This document shows positions 16,458 to 23,444 of a stretch of 56,541 bases of DNA, piece after piece. Position 1 is the first letter of the stretch, and the number at the start of each line of letters is the position of its first letter. The position numbers and the translations under genes are program-made. Origin of the DNA: DASPWV01 sp046726375 (GTDB lineage Bacteria > Acidobacteriota > Vicinamibacteria > Vicinamibacterales > UBA2999); NCBI GenBank assembly GCA_046726375.1, contig JBKPAJ010000033.1, forward strand, positions 1 through 56,541, written 5' to 3'. A model generated the notes under the pieces. That model did no database searches. It saw only the letters and a program-made list of their open reading frames with translations, and was not told the origin of the DNA.

Positions 16458-16895
16458 ATGAGCGCCCTTGTCCGGTTGACGATGCTCGCGCTCATCGTCG
16501 GGTGCGGTACCTATGCGTTCGGGGCGGATCGCCAGCAGGTCCCGCCGCAAAGCGCGCCCGTCATGATGCACGGCTATGACGGCATCGACCAGTTCAACAC
16601 GTACTGTGCCAGTTGCCACGGCACGACCGCCAAAGGCGACGGCACGGTCGGTGCGCTGTTGAAAAAGAGACCACCCGATCTCACGACGTTTGCACAGCGC
16701 AACGGCGGCACGTTCGATCCCGAACTGGTCTATAAGATCATCGACGGCCGCAAACCCGTGCAGGGACACGGCGGCAGCGATATGCCGGTGTGGGGCGATG
16801 CGTTTTCGCGGTCGCGCGAAGGATCGTCGCCGGGCGCGATCAAAGATCGCATCGATGCAACCGTGCGGTATTTGCAGCGGATACAGGTCAAGTAA
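16458..16895 (+). CDS. Class I monohaem cytochrome c
   Basis: 145 residues from ATG 16458, chosen over GTG 16449 because GAAGGTGG at 16445-16452 then serves as Shine-Dalgarno. Signal peptide LTMLALIVGCGTYAFG. One haem site CASCH in FNTYCASCHGTTAKGDG, with DMPVWGDAF supplying the distal methionine ligand. Such small soluble cytochromes shuttle electrons in the periplasm; here it closes the cytochrome cluster starting at 12978 and is a natural acceptor or donor for those proteins. Confidence 0.9.
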   Translation: MSALVRLTMLALIVGCGTYAFGADRQQVPPQSAPVMMHGYDGIDQFNTYCASCHGTTAKGDGTVGALLKKRPPDLTTFAQRNGGTFDPELVYKIIDGRKPVQGHGGSDMPVWGDAFSRSREGSSPGAIKDRIDATVRYLQRIQVK

Positions 16896-16899
16896 GAGA

Positions 16900-17065
16900 C
16901 GAATCTCGAGATTTGTCGATTTGGAGATTTGGAGAGAATTTGCAGATTTGGAGATTTGCCGATTTGCAGATTTGCAGATTTGGAGATTTGAAGATTTGCA
17001 GATTTGGAAAATCGCCAAATCTCCAGATTTCCACCAATCTCCAAATCGACAAATCTCGAAATTCG
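16900..17065. repeat. ATTTGGAG short-unit repeat folded as an inverted repeat
   Basis: AT-rich array of ATTTGGAG/ATTTGCAG units between convergent genes. The left end (16900-16932, starting CGAATCTCGAGATTTGTCG) is the near-exact reverse complement of the right end (17034-17065, ending CGAAATTCG), with about 100 bp of units between. Composition is unlike the flanking genes. A related stretch lies inside gltB at 44749-44835. Confidence 0.85.
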
Positions 17066-17356
17066 CTATCGCAGGTGCCTGTACACCAAATCCAACAACT
17101 CGTCGTACATCACCTCGGCCTCGCCGGGCCCCTTCTTGATTGCGGCGGTCGCGCAGTGCTTCAGATGATTCCGCATCAACTGACGCGCGACGCCGCGCAG
17201 CGCTTCCTGCACTGACGCAACCTGAGTGATGATCTCGGGACAGTAGCGATCCTCTTCCACCATCTTTTGAAGACCGCGGATCTGGCCCTCGATGCGTTTG
17301 AGCCGTCGGATATTGGAGGCTTTGAGCTCGGGATCCACTGCTTGTGCCTGCTTCAT
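17066..17356 (-). CDS. csoR: CsoR-family copper-sensing repressor
   Basis: 96 residues, all-helical DUF156 fold (NIRRLKRIEGQIRGLQKMVEEDRYC). Copper ligands Cys39, His64 and Cys68 match the C-x24-H-x3-C spacing of CsoR. The family binds operator DNA without copper and releases it on Cu(I) binding. The gene overlaps the end of copA by 4 bp (ATGA on the minus strand), so repressor and pump are co-transcribed and likely autoregulated from the promoter near 20020-20050. Confidence 0.93.
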   Translation of the reverse strand: MKQAQAVDPELKASNIRRLKRIEGQIRGLQKMVEEDRYCPEIITQVASVQEALRGVARQLMRNHLKHCATAAIKKGPGEAEVMYDELLDLVYRHLR

Positions 17357-19617
17357 ACGAGTCGCACGCGGCGTAGCCGCAAACTGTTCATCACCACACT
17401 GACCGAGCTGAACGCCATGGCGCCGCTCGCGATCACCGGATTCAACGACAGACCGAACGCGGGGTAGAGCACGCCGGCGGCAATCGGGATGCCGACGACG
17501 TTGTAGATGAACGCCCAGAACAGGTTCTGCTTCATCACGGCCATCGTGCGTCGTGCGAGCGTGAGCGCCTGACGCAGGCTGGCCAGATCGCTTCGCATCA
17601 ACGACACGTCGGCAGCCTCAGCGGCGATGTCGGTGCCCGACGCCATCGCGATGCCGACGTCCGCCTGCGCCAGCGCGGGCGCGTCGTTCAAGCCGTCACC
17701 CACCATCGCGATCCGGCGTCCCCGCTGCTGCAACGCTTTGATCGCCGCAACCTTGCCGTCGGGAAGCACTTCGGCAATCACTTCGTCGATGCCGGCCTGG
17801 CGAGCAATGGCATCTGCTGTCTGCTTGCGATCGCCGGTAAGCATGACCGTTCGGATGCCGTTGTCCCGTAAAAAGCGGACGACCTCGGGCGCGTTGGGAC
17901 GGAGCGTGTCGGCGACCGCAAACGCAGCCGCCGGCTGGCGGTTGATGCCCACAAAGACCGGTGTGTGACCGTTTGCCGCCCATTGTTCGGCTGGCCCTCG
18001 CAGCGGCGACACGTCAATTCCCGACTCGCGCATCAACGCTTCAGTGCCAATGACAACGCGCGCGCCTTCAACCTGGGCGCGGGCGCCGCGTCCGGCAATG
18101 GCCTCGAAGTCGTGGGGTTCGCGCGGCGTGGCACCGTGCGCAGCCGCGTAGTCGGCGAGTGCCTTAGCGAGCGGGTGCTCCGACAATCGCTCCACCGACA
18201 GCACCGCATCGAGAACCGGTAGTGCCGCCGGTTGTCGTGGCGCCGCTTTCGCGGCGCCGTCAGCCGCATCCGTGACAAACGCCGTGACCCGCGGCTTTCC
18301 CTCCGTGAGCGTGCCGGTTTTGTCGAGGACGACGGTGTCGACGGACGCAAGCCGTTCGAGCGGTTCCCCGCCTTTGATCAACACACCGGCCGACGCGCCG
18401 CGTCCGCTTGCCACCATCACCGCCGTCGGTACGGCGAGGCCCATTGCACATGGGCACGCGATGATCAGCACGGCGACGGCGGCCGTCATCGCGCGCAGAA
18501 AGGACGGCTCCGCGGGCACGATCCACCACATCGTGAAAGTGGCGATGGCAATCGAAATCACCGCCGGCACGAAAACGGCGGAGATGCGATCGGCGAGCCG
18601 CTGAATCGGTGCCTGCGATCCTTGCGCATCGCGCACCAGGCGGACAATCTGCGCCAGAACGCTCGCCGCTCCGACGGTGGTCGCCTCGATCTCGAAGGCG
18701 CCCGAGGTGTTCACAGTGGCGCCGATGACTTTCTGGCCTGACGCCTTGTCTACGAGCAGCGATTCGCCGGTGAGCATCGATTCATCGACCGCGCCACTGC
18801 CGCTAACCACGATGCCGTCCACGGGGAACCGCTCGCCTGGGCGAACGACGACGCGATCGCCGGCGCGCACCTCGGCGATCGGCACGTCGGTATCAACGCC
18901 GTCGCGTCGGACGCGTGCGGACGAGGGCTGCAAGCGCGCCAGCTCGCGGAGCGCGCGCGAGGTTTGCCGCTTTGCGCGCGCTTCCATGGCACTGCCCAGG
19001 AGGACGAGCGCGATGATCAGGATGATGGCCTCGTAATACACGTCGGGGGCGGATCCTGCCGCCATCAGCCAGTGCGGAAAAACCGTCGCGCCGAGCGAAT
19101 AGACGAACGCTGCGCCCGTCCCCACCGCGATGAGCGTGTTCATGTCGGCATTGCGATGCTTGAACGCTGCCCAGGCGCGTTGGTAAATCTGCCCGCCCGC
19201 CCACGTCATCACGACGACGGCGGCGGCAAGCTCCGCGTAGCGGATGAGTGTTTCCCTCTGGTCGACGTGCGAGCCCCCCATGCGCGCCATTAACGCCATC
19301 GCGACGAGCCCAAGGCCAAGGCTGACCAACGAACGGCGAAGCAGCGATCGATACTCGCTCGCGTGCGCGGCTTCGCGCGCCTCGTCCTCGGCCGGACGTT
19401 CCGCGGGGAGGTGAGACTCGTAGCCCGTCGCGGTTACCGCGTCGACAAGGTTTTGTGGCGTGGCAACCTTGGGGTCGTACTCGATCGCGGCCTCGTGCAT
19501 CATCAGGTTGACGGTGGCCTGTTGGACACCTGGCACGCGCGAGAGCGCGCGCTGCACATTGGCCTGGCACGCGGCACAGGTCATGCCTTCGACCGGCAAC
19601 GTGATTCTTTCGGCCAT
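17353..19617 (-). CDS. copA: Cu(I)-exporting P1B-type ATPase
   Basis: 754 residues. One N-terminal HMA metal-binding domain (EGMTCAAC, Cys14/Cys17), eight transmembrane segments, the CPCAMGLAVPTAV ion-path motif, DKTGTLTEGKP phosphorylation site, MLTGDRKQTADAIA and GDGLNDAPALAQADVGIAM. The last helices carry the Cu(I)-type residues (AFIYNVVGIP and GAMAFSSVSVV). Role: efflux of cytosolic Cu(I). Start ATG 19617 lies 3 bp after the cupredoxin gene; csoR follows with a 4-bp overlap. Intact. Confidence 0.96.
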   Translation of the reverse strand: MAERITLPVEGMTCAACQANVQRALSRVPGVQQATVNLMMHEAAIEYDPKVATPQNLVDAVTATGYESHLPAERPAEDEAREAAHASEYRSLLRRSLVSLGLGLVAMALMARMGGSHVDQRETLIRYAELAAAVVVMTWAGGQIYQRAWAAFKHRNADMNTLIAVGTGAAFVYSLGATVFPHWLMAAGSAPDVYYEAIILIIALVLLGSAMEARAKRQTSRALRELARLQPSSARVRRDGVDTDVPIAEVRAGDRVVVRPGERFPVDGIVVSGSGAVDESMLTGESLLVDKASGQKVIGATVNTSGAFEIEATTVGAASVLAQIVRLVRDAQGSQAPIQRLADRISAVFVPAVISIAIATFTMWWIVPAEPSFLRAMTAAVAVLIIACPCAMGLAVPTAVMVASGRGASAGVLIKGGEPLERLASVDTVVLDKTGTLTEGKPRVTAFVTDAADGAAKAAPRQPAALPVLDAVLSVERLSEHPLAKALADYAAAHGATPREPHDFEAIAGRGARAQVEGARVVIGTEALMRESGIDVSPLRGPAEQWAANGHTPVFVGINRQPAAAFAVADTLRPNAPEVVRFLRDNGIRTVMLTGDRKQTADAIARQAGIDEVIAEVLPDGKVAAIKALQQRGRRIAMVGDGLNDAPALAQADVGIAMASGTDIAAEAADVSLMRSDLASLRQALTLARRTMAVMKQNLFWAFIYNVVGIPIAAGVLYPAFGLSLNPVIASGAMAFSSVSVVMNSLRLRRVRLV

Positions 19618-19620
19618 GGC

Positions 19621-19998
19621 TTACCTCACGACGATGGCGCCGTGCAGCATGCCCATTCCGCACGTGAATTCGTAACGGCCAGGCGCCGATGGCGGGAGCG
19701 CGATCATCGTTTTCTGAAATGCGGGGAGCTCGCGACGAATACCCAAGGAGCTGACCACGACCTCTTCGGAGCACGGGTTCGTCTCGCGGCGATCGAAGGT
19801 GAGCTCGACAGGCCGGCCGGCAGCCACTTCAACCACCGCAGGATCGTAGCCACCCTCCACCCGTATCGTGATCCGCTGTACGCCGTCCTGAATCCGGGCG
19901 GCCGCTTGCACGGCGCGTTTCGGGCCGAGAAAGTACCAGTTGACCGCGGCAATCGCGGCCGCTGCGAGCACCACCATCAACCAATCGCTTGCGGTCAC
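19621..19998 (-). CDS. Membrane-anchored cupredoxin-like protein
   Basis: 125 residues from GTG 19998, selected because CCCTCC at 20006-20011 (GGAGGG on the minus strand) is a well-placed Shine-Dalgarno site; a GTG at 20013 is too close to any ribosome site. One N-terminal helix (WLMVVLAAAAIAAVNWYFL) then a cupredoxin domain with PCSEEVVV and CGMGMLHGAIVV, which supply candidate Cys, Met and His copper ligands. It is first in an operon with copA and csoR, so a periplasmic copper acceptor or donor role is likely. Confidence 0.85.
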   Translation of the reverse strand: MTASDWLMVVLAAAAIAAVNWYFLGPKRAVQAAARIQDGVQRITIRVEGGYDPAVVEVAAGRPVELTFDRRETNPCSEEVVVSSLGIRRELPAFQKTMIALPPSAPGRYEFTCGMGMLHGAIVVR

Positions 19999-19999
19999 G

Positions 20000-20050
20000 T
20001 TGATACCCTCCACCCCTATGACTATATACCCCCTCTCCCTATACAGTCAA
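20000..20050. promoter_or_regulatory. Face-to-face promoters with a candidate CsoR operator
   Basis: Minus strand: TTGACT (20045-20050), 18-bp spacer, TATAGT (20021-20026), pointing at the cupredoxin-copA-csoR operon. Plus strand: TTGATA (20000-20005), 17-bp spacer, TATATA (20023-20028), pointing at the blue copper lipoprotein gene. The two -10 regions overlap. The minus-strand spacer is GTATAGGGAGAGGGGGTA, a G-tract bounded by TATA on both sides, resembling CsoR/RcnR-class operators. One bound repressor could block both promoters. Confidence 0.6.
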
Positions 20051-20065
20051 GCTCGGTCAGTTACG

Positions 20066-20686
20066 ATGAGGGCTATGATTCGTCGATTCGCGCTCTCCCT
20101 GATCCTTGCGTCCGCCGCTTGTGCCAAATCGGAAGAAACCGCGCCGCCCAATGCGCCGGTCAAATCCCCCCCGCCCGCGGCGACGACGGCCGTGGTCAGC
20201 GGCAAGGCTACGGGCGGATCCGTGGTGACGCTGACCTCGAGCGCCGCGGCCGATTACCCGCTGCCGCCAGGCCCCGCAGTGATGGATCAAATCGGCAAGC
20301 AGTTCGTGCCCGAGCTGTTGATGGCCCGCGTCGGCCAGCCGGTGGAGTTCCGGAACAGCGAGGACATGGAGCACAACGTGATTGTCGTCAGGAGCCGCAC
20401 CGGGCGCTCGGTGTTCAACGCCTCGCCGCCGCCGTTTCAGAAGTATGTGCACACGTTCGCCGAGGCCGGCATGTATTTCGTGTCGTGTGATATCCACCCG
20501 GGCATGCGTGCAACGGTGGTCGCGACCACGACGCCTTATGCCGTGGTCGCCGATTCAAGCGGTGCGTTTTCGTTTGCAGATGTTCCGCCCGGTTTTTACA
20601 AGCTGACGATGCTTGCCGACCGGGCGGATGTGGAGCGGACGATTGAAGTGTCGCTGCCGAAAACCGAAATCGATCTCGCGAAGTAA
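20066..20686 (+). CDS. Blue copper (plastocyanin-like) lipoprotein
   Basis: 206 residues from ATG 20066; ATG 20075, just after GAGGG, is an alternative. The signal LALSLILASAAC-like stretch (actual IRRFALSLILASAAC) ends in a lipobox cysteine. A proline-rich linker leads to a cupredoxin domain: MARVGQPVEFRNSEDMEHNVIVV gives the first His, and MYFVSCDIHPGM the Cys, His and Met ligands of a type 1 site. The C-terminal 50 residues (AFSFADVPPGFYKLTML) resemble a carboxypeptidase-regulatory sandwich. Its promoter overlaps the copA operon promoter, which ties it to copper handling or to electron transfer with nearby cytochromes. Confidence 0.82.
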   Translation: MRAMIRRFALSLILASAACAKSEETAPPNAPVKSPPPAATTAVVSGKATGGSVVTLTSSAAADYPLPPGPAVMDQIGKQFVPELLMARVGQPVEFRNSEDMEHNVIVVRSRTGRSVFNASPPPFQKYVHTFAEAGMYFVSCDIHPGMRATVVATTTPYAVVADSSGAFSFADVPPGFYKLTMLADRADVERTIEVSLPKTEIDLAK

Positions 20687-20688
20687 CG

Positions 20689-21024
20689 CTACTTCGGCGT
20701 CGCGACCGGAGTGACGCCAAGATCGACCTGTGTCACGGTCACCACGGCTTTGCCAGCCTTGTCTTTCGTTTCCACGCTGGTGACCACGACGCGATCGCCG
20801 ACTTTGATGTCGGCGAGCGAAGCCGTCGACTTGCCGCGGCGGATCTTGGTCTTGGCGTCGAGTACGTGCTTGCTGATCTTGCCGTCTTTGTCCTTCACCT
20901 CGACATGGTTCTCTTGAACCGTCGTGACCGTGCCCATCACTTTGTGCGGATGGCCTTCATGCGCCAGCAGCACCGGCGGCATCACGAGCGCCAGCGCAAG
21001 CGTCAGCAACAGAACCCGTTTCAT
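20689..21024 (-). CDS. Small exported DUF5666-like protein
   Basis: 111 residues from ATG 21024. Signal peptide VLLLTLALALVMPPVLLAHEG, then a small beta-rich OB-like domain (KVMGTVTTVQENHVEVKDKDG, LADIKVGDRVVVTSVETKD). An N-terminal HEGHPH run could bind metal. It overlaps the upstream cytochrome c gene by 4 bp and ends 3 bp from the convergent blue copper gene. Position in the copper island suggests a periplasmic metal-related role, not proven by sequence. Confidence 0.7.
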   Translation of the reverse strand: MKRVLLLTLALALVMPPVLLAHEGHPHKVMGTVTTVQENHVEVKDKDGKISKHVLDAKTKIRRGKSTASLADIKVGDRVVVTSVETKDKAGKAVVTVTQVDLGVTPVATPK

Positions 21025-21656
21025 TCGTGACCTCCCTTGTGTTCGTGCGTCGGCTTGACCGGCGCCGGCGGCGCATTGGTTTCGCCTGCGAGAAACCGCC
21101 GCTCTTCTTCGAGAGCGCGCCACTCGGCCGGCCCTCGGGGATTGAGATCGGCCATCTCCGCGAGCTCTTCGTCGGTGAGCTGCGGGAGATGCCGGATGAA
21201 ATTCACCAGGTGCCATGAAGCCTGCTCGCCCTCGGGCGTGCCGGTGCCCCACGCCGCCATGCCGGTGAGCTTCACACCATTCTCAATGATGTAGAAGAGT
21301 TCGCCGTCCCGCAACTCCTGCGTCGCACGCTGGCGCATGTCCGGCGCCCGCGGGTACAAGGCGCCGCCGACCGACGTGTCGCCGCTGCCATCGTTGCCAT
21401 GGCAGCTTGCGCAATGATCGGCAAAGTGCTCCATGCCTTCGCGGATGCTGCCGTTGGTCGCGAGAATCGGATTCGCCCGCGTGCGATCCGCCGCCGGAAT
21501 GGCGAAACGACGGGCGGAGCGCGCAATCGACACCTCAATCGCGGCTGGGTCGGACCGCGTGCCGATGCCCTGCATGCCGAACCAGACAACGAGCCCTATC
21601 GTCGCCAATCCGACGAGGGCGAGCAACGCCACGACAAGGCGGACGAGCATCTTCAT
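21021..21656 (-). CDS. Membrane-anchored monohaem cytochrome c
   Basis: 211 residues: an N-terminal helix (LVRLVVALLALVGLATIGLVVWF), a class I domain with CASCHGNDGSGD and a Met in KLTGMAAWG, and a histidine-rich tail (THEHKGGHE). The tail and the copper-gene neighbourhood suggest contact with copper proteins such as the cupredoxins nearby. It overlaps both neighbours by 4 bp, forming one translation-coupled operon of barrel, cytochrome and small exported protein. Confidence 0.88.
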   Translation of the reverse strand: MKMLVRLVVALLALVGLATIGLVVWFGMQGIGTRSDPAAIEVSIARSARRFAIPAADRTRANPILATNGSIREGMEHFADHCASCHGNDGSGDTSVGGALYPRAPDMRQRATQELRDGELFYIIENGVKLTGMAAWGTGTPEGEQASWHLVNFIRHLPQLTDEELAEMADLNPRGPAEWRALEEERRFLAGETNAPPAPVKPTHEHKGGHE

Positions 21657-23005
21657 GGCTGTAAGCTCATATTGTGTCCCATGTGCTGATGCCCGGTGTC
21701 ATGCGACGTCTCTGCCGGTCGAAGATTGACGAACACGGCAAAGCCCGCCGACGTGCGGCCCCCATAGAATGGCTCCAGCGAGCCCGGAACGACACTGACG
21801 GACACGCTTGCTCCGATGCTGGGAACCAGCGACGAGAACGCGCCCAACCGTCGGGCGTAACCCGTCTGAATTTTCGACAACACGAACGTGTCGTGCGCGA
21901 ACTCCGGAATCGAGAGATTCTCGCCCGTCTTCTCGCCCGCCTCAGCCCTGCCAAAAAACGTGTTTGCAGTCTTGAACGACACGCTGCCTTCGGCCAGCAC
22001 GGCATTCGTGCCGATACCTGCCTCGCTGTTACGGCCCCATGCGATGGTCCCGCCCCAGGCACGTTCCGCCGGGTGGCTTTGATATGTAGCCGAGGCGGTC
22101 ATGCGATCAACATCGATTCGCTCGCCGCCGACATGAGCGAGCTCGCCGTCGTTGAGATGGCCTGCCGAGAACTGCAGGGCCCACCGATCGTTCGGCACCA
22201 GCCAGACACGACCCGAAAGCGAGTCGAGCGATCCGAAATCCAGGTCGTAGCGGTTTTGATCGGGCTCGCGCCCATTGAACAGCGACCCCTCGGCTTTCCA
22301 GCGGCGTCCGAACACAGCGGCCGTGAGCACGCCGTAGCTGATATGCGTGGAATCGAGCCAGTGATGCGACATCGGCGCGAACGGATTCGACGCCGCGGAA
22401 GGCCGGTGCGGATACGCCACTGGACCGAGCGCCGGTTCTCCCGCGATGGCGCCGTAGAGCTGGTAGGCGAGCGATGGATTCAACTGCCGTTTGTAATCCG
22501 CTGCCAGCTCCATGAACAAATCATGCGGATGCTGCCGATCGTGAAGCGGCGCATCGTCGCAGAATTCGCCGGTCGCAAGTAAGGTCGGGTAGCCGCATTC
22601 ACCCAGCGTCAGGGGCTCGATACTGAACATGCCGCGCACGGTGAACCGGCCGCCGGCGAGCGGACGCTGGGCCATCCCCATCACCCAGTTGATGCTGCCG
22701 AAGTCGTCATCGCCGCGGTTGCCGCGCTCGTTGATGTACTCGACAAACAGATTGCCGTGCAGCATCAAATCCCAGGAACCAGCCTGACGGTGGAGGGCGC
22801 GCATCGGCGAAGAATCGGGCATCCATGACGTTCCTGATCCGTCGCGCGTGGACGTGATGCCGAGCGGCTGCGCGACGTCCTGGTGTGCCTGCGACTCCTC
22901 AGGCGGCGGGGGCTGCGGCTGGTGTTGCTCGTGCTGCGCGGCAGCCACACGCGCAGTTGACACGAAGAGCGAAAGTAAAAAGGCAAATCGTACGCGTACA
23001 GGCAT
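21653..23005 (-). CDS. Outer-membrane beta-barrel protein of the copper island
   Basis: 450 residues. Signal peptide ending VAAAQ, a His/Gln/Pro-rich start (HEQHQPQPPPPEE), then repeated amphipathic strands (WDLMLHGNLFVEYINERG, YGVLTAAVFGRRWKAEGSLF, SAGFAVFVNLRP), and a His/Met-rich C-terminus (DTGHQHMGHNMSLQP). Length and pattern fit a large barrel. The histidine and methionine clusters at both ends are consistent with copper binding. A strong Shine-Dalgarno (GGAGATGG) precedes ATG. First gene of an operon with cytochrome c and the small exported protein. Confidence 0.78.
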   Translation of the reverse strand: MPVRVRFAFLLSLFVSTARVAAAQHEQHQPQPPPPEESQAHQDVAQPLGITSTRDGSGTSWMPDSSPMRALHRQAGSWDLMLHGNLFVEYINERGNRGDDDFGSINWVMGMAQRPLAGGRFTVRGMFSIEPLTLGECGYPTLLATGEFCDDAPLHDRQHPHDLFMELAADYKRQLNPSLAYQLYGAIAGEPALGPVAYPHRPSAASNPFAPMSHHWLDSTHISYGVLTAAVFGRRWKAEGSLFNGREPDQNRYDLDFGSLDSLSGRVWLVPNDRWALQFSAGHLNDGELAHVGGERIDVDRMTASATYQSHPAERAWGGTIAWGRNSEAGIGTNAVLAEGSVSFKTANTFFGRAEAGEKTGENLSIPEFAHDTFVLSKIQTGYARRLGAFSSLVPSIGASVSVSVVPGSLEPFYGGRTSAGFAVFVNLRPAETSHDTGHQHMGHNMSLQP

Positions 23006-23062
23006 CCACCATCTCCATTTTCAAGGTGTCCGGTGCGAACACGACCGGATGAAAACGGAGCC

Positions 23063-23431
23063 TTAGACGCGAAGAACCTGATGCTGGAGTGTCGTGACGC
23101 GAGGTGGGCCGGTCGGCGGGCTGTCAAATCGTGCAGCGTGAGACGCGTCGAAAATCGCGGTGATCGTTTGCAGCCACACCACCGCAGCCACTGACCGTGC
23201 ACCGTTCGTCGGCTTCGTGGTGGCGAGCGCCGTGAACCGGTCGCTCTCGCCCGCGTGATCGCAACGCGTCTCACCGGCGGTCAGCTTGAGAGTCGTCGCG
23301 TGCTGACTGCAGTGGCCGCTTTCGCTGCCTTGGGTTGCGATCGCCGGTGCGCAGATCACGTCGCACACCAACGTCTGCGTCGAGTGCAACACGACAACGA
23401 GCACGGCAACCCGTGCGATGGGACGCTTCAC
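23063..23431 (-). CDS. Small exported Cys/His-containing protein
   Basis: 122 residues from GTG 23431, preceded by GAGGAGG. Hydrophobic N-terminus (IARVAVLVVVLHSTQTLVCDVIC) then GHCSQHATTL and TRCDHAGESD, giving four cysteines and several histidines. No named domain recognised. Short exported proteins with CxxH-type pairs are common beside copper efflux genes. It sits upstream of, and in line with, the barrel-cytochrome operon. Confidence 0.6.
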   Translation of the reverse strand: MKRPIARVAVLVVVLHSTQTLVCDVICAPAIATQGSESGHCSQHATTLKLTAGETRCDHAGESDRFTALATTKPTNGARSVAAVVWLQTITAIFDASHAARFDSPPTGPPRVTTLQHQVLRV

Positions 23432-23444
23432 AGGCCTCCTCGCA

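Noticed and set aside
16900..17065. CRISPR array
   Set aside because: Units are 8-9 bp with no constant repeat/spacer alternation and no cas genes nearby; the same applies to the arrays at 36726 and 55962.
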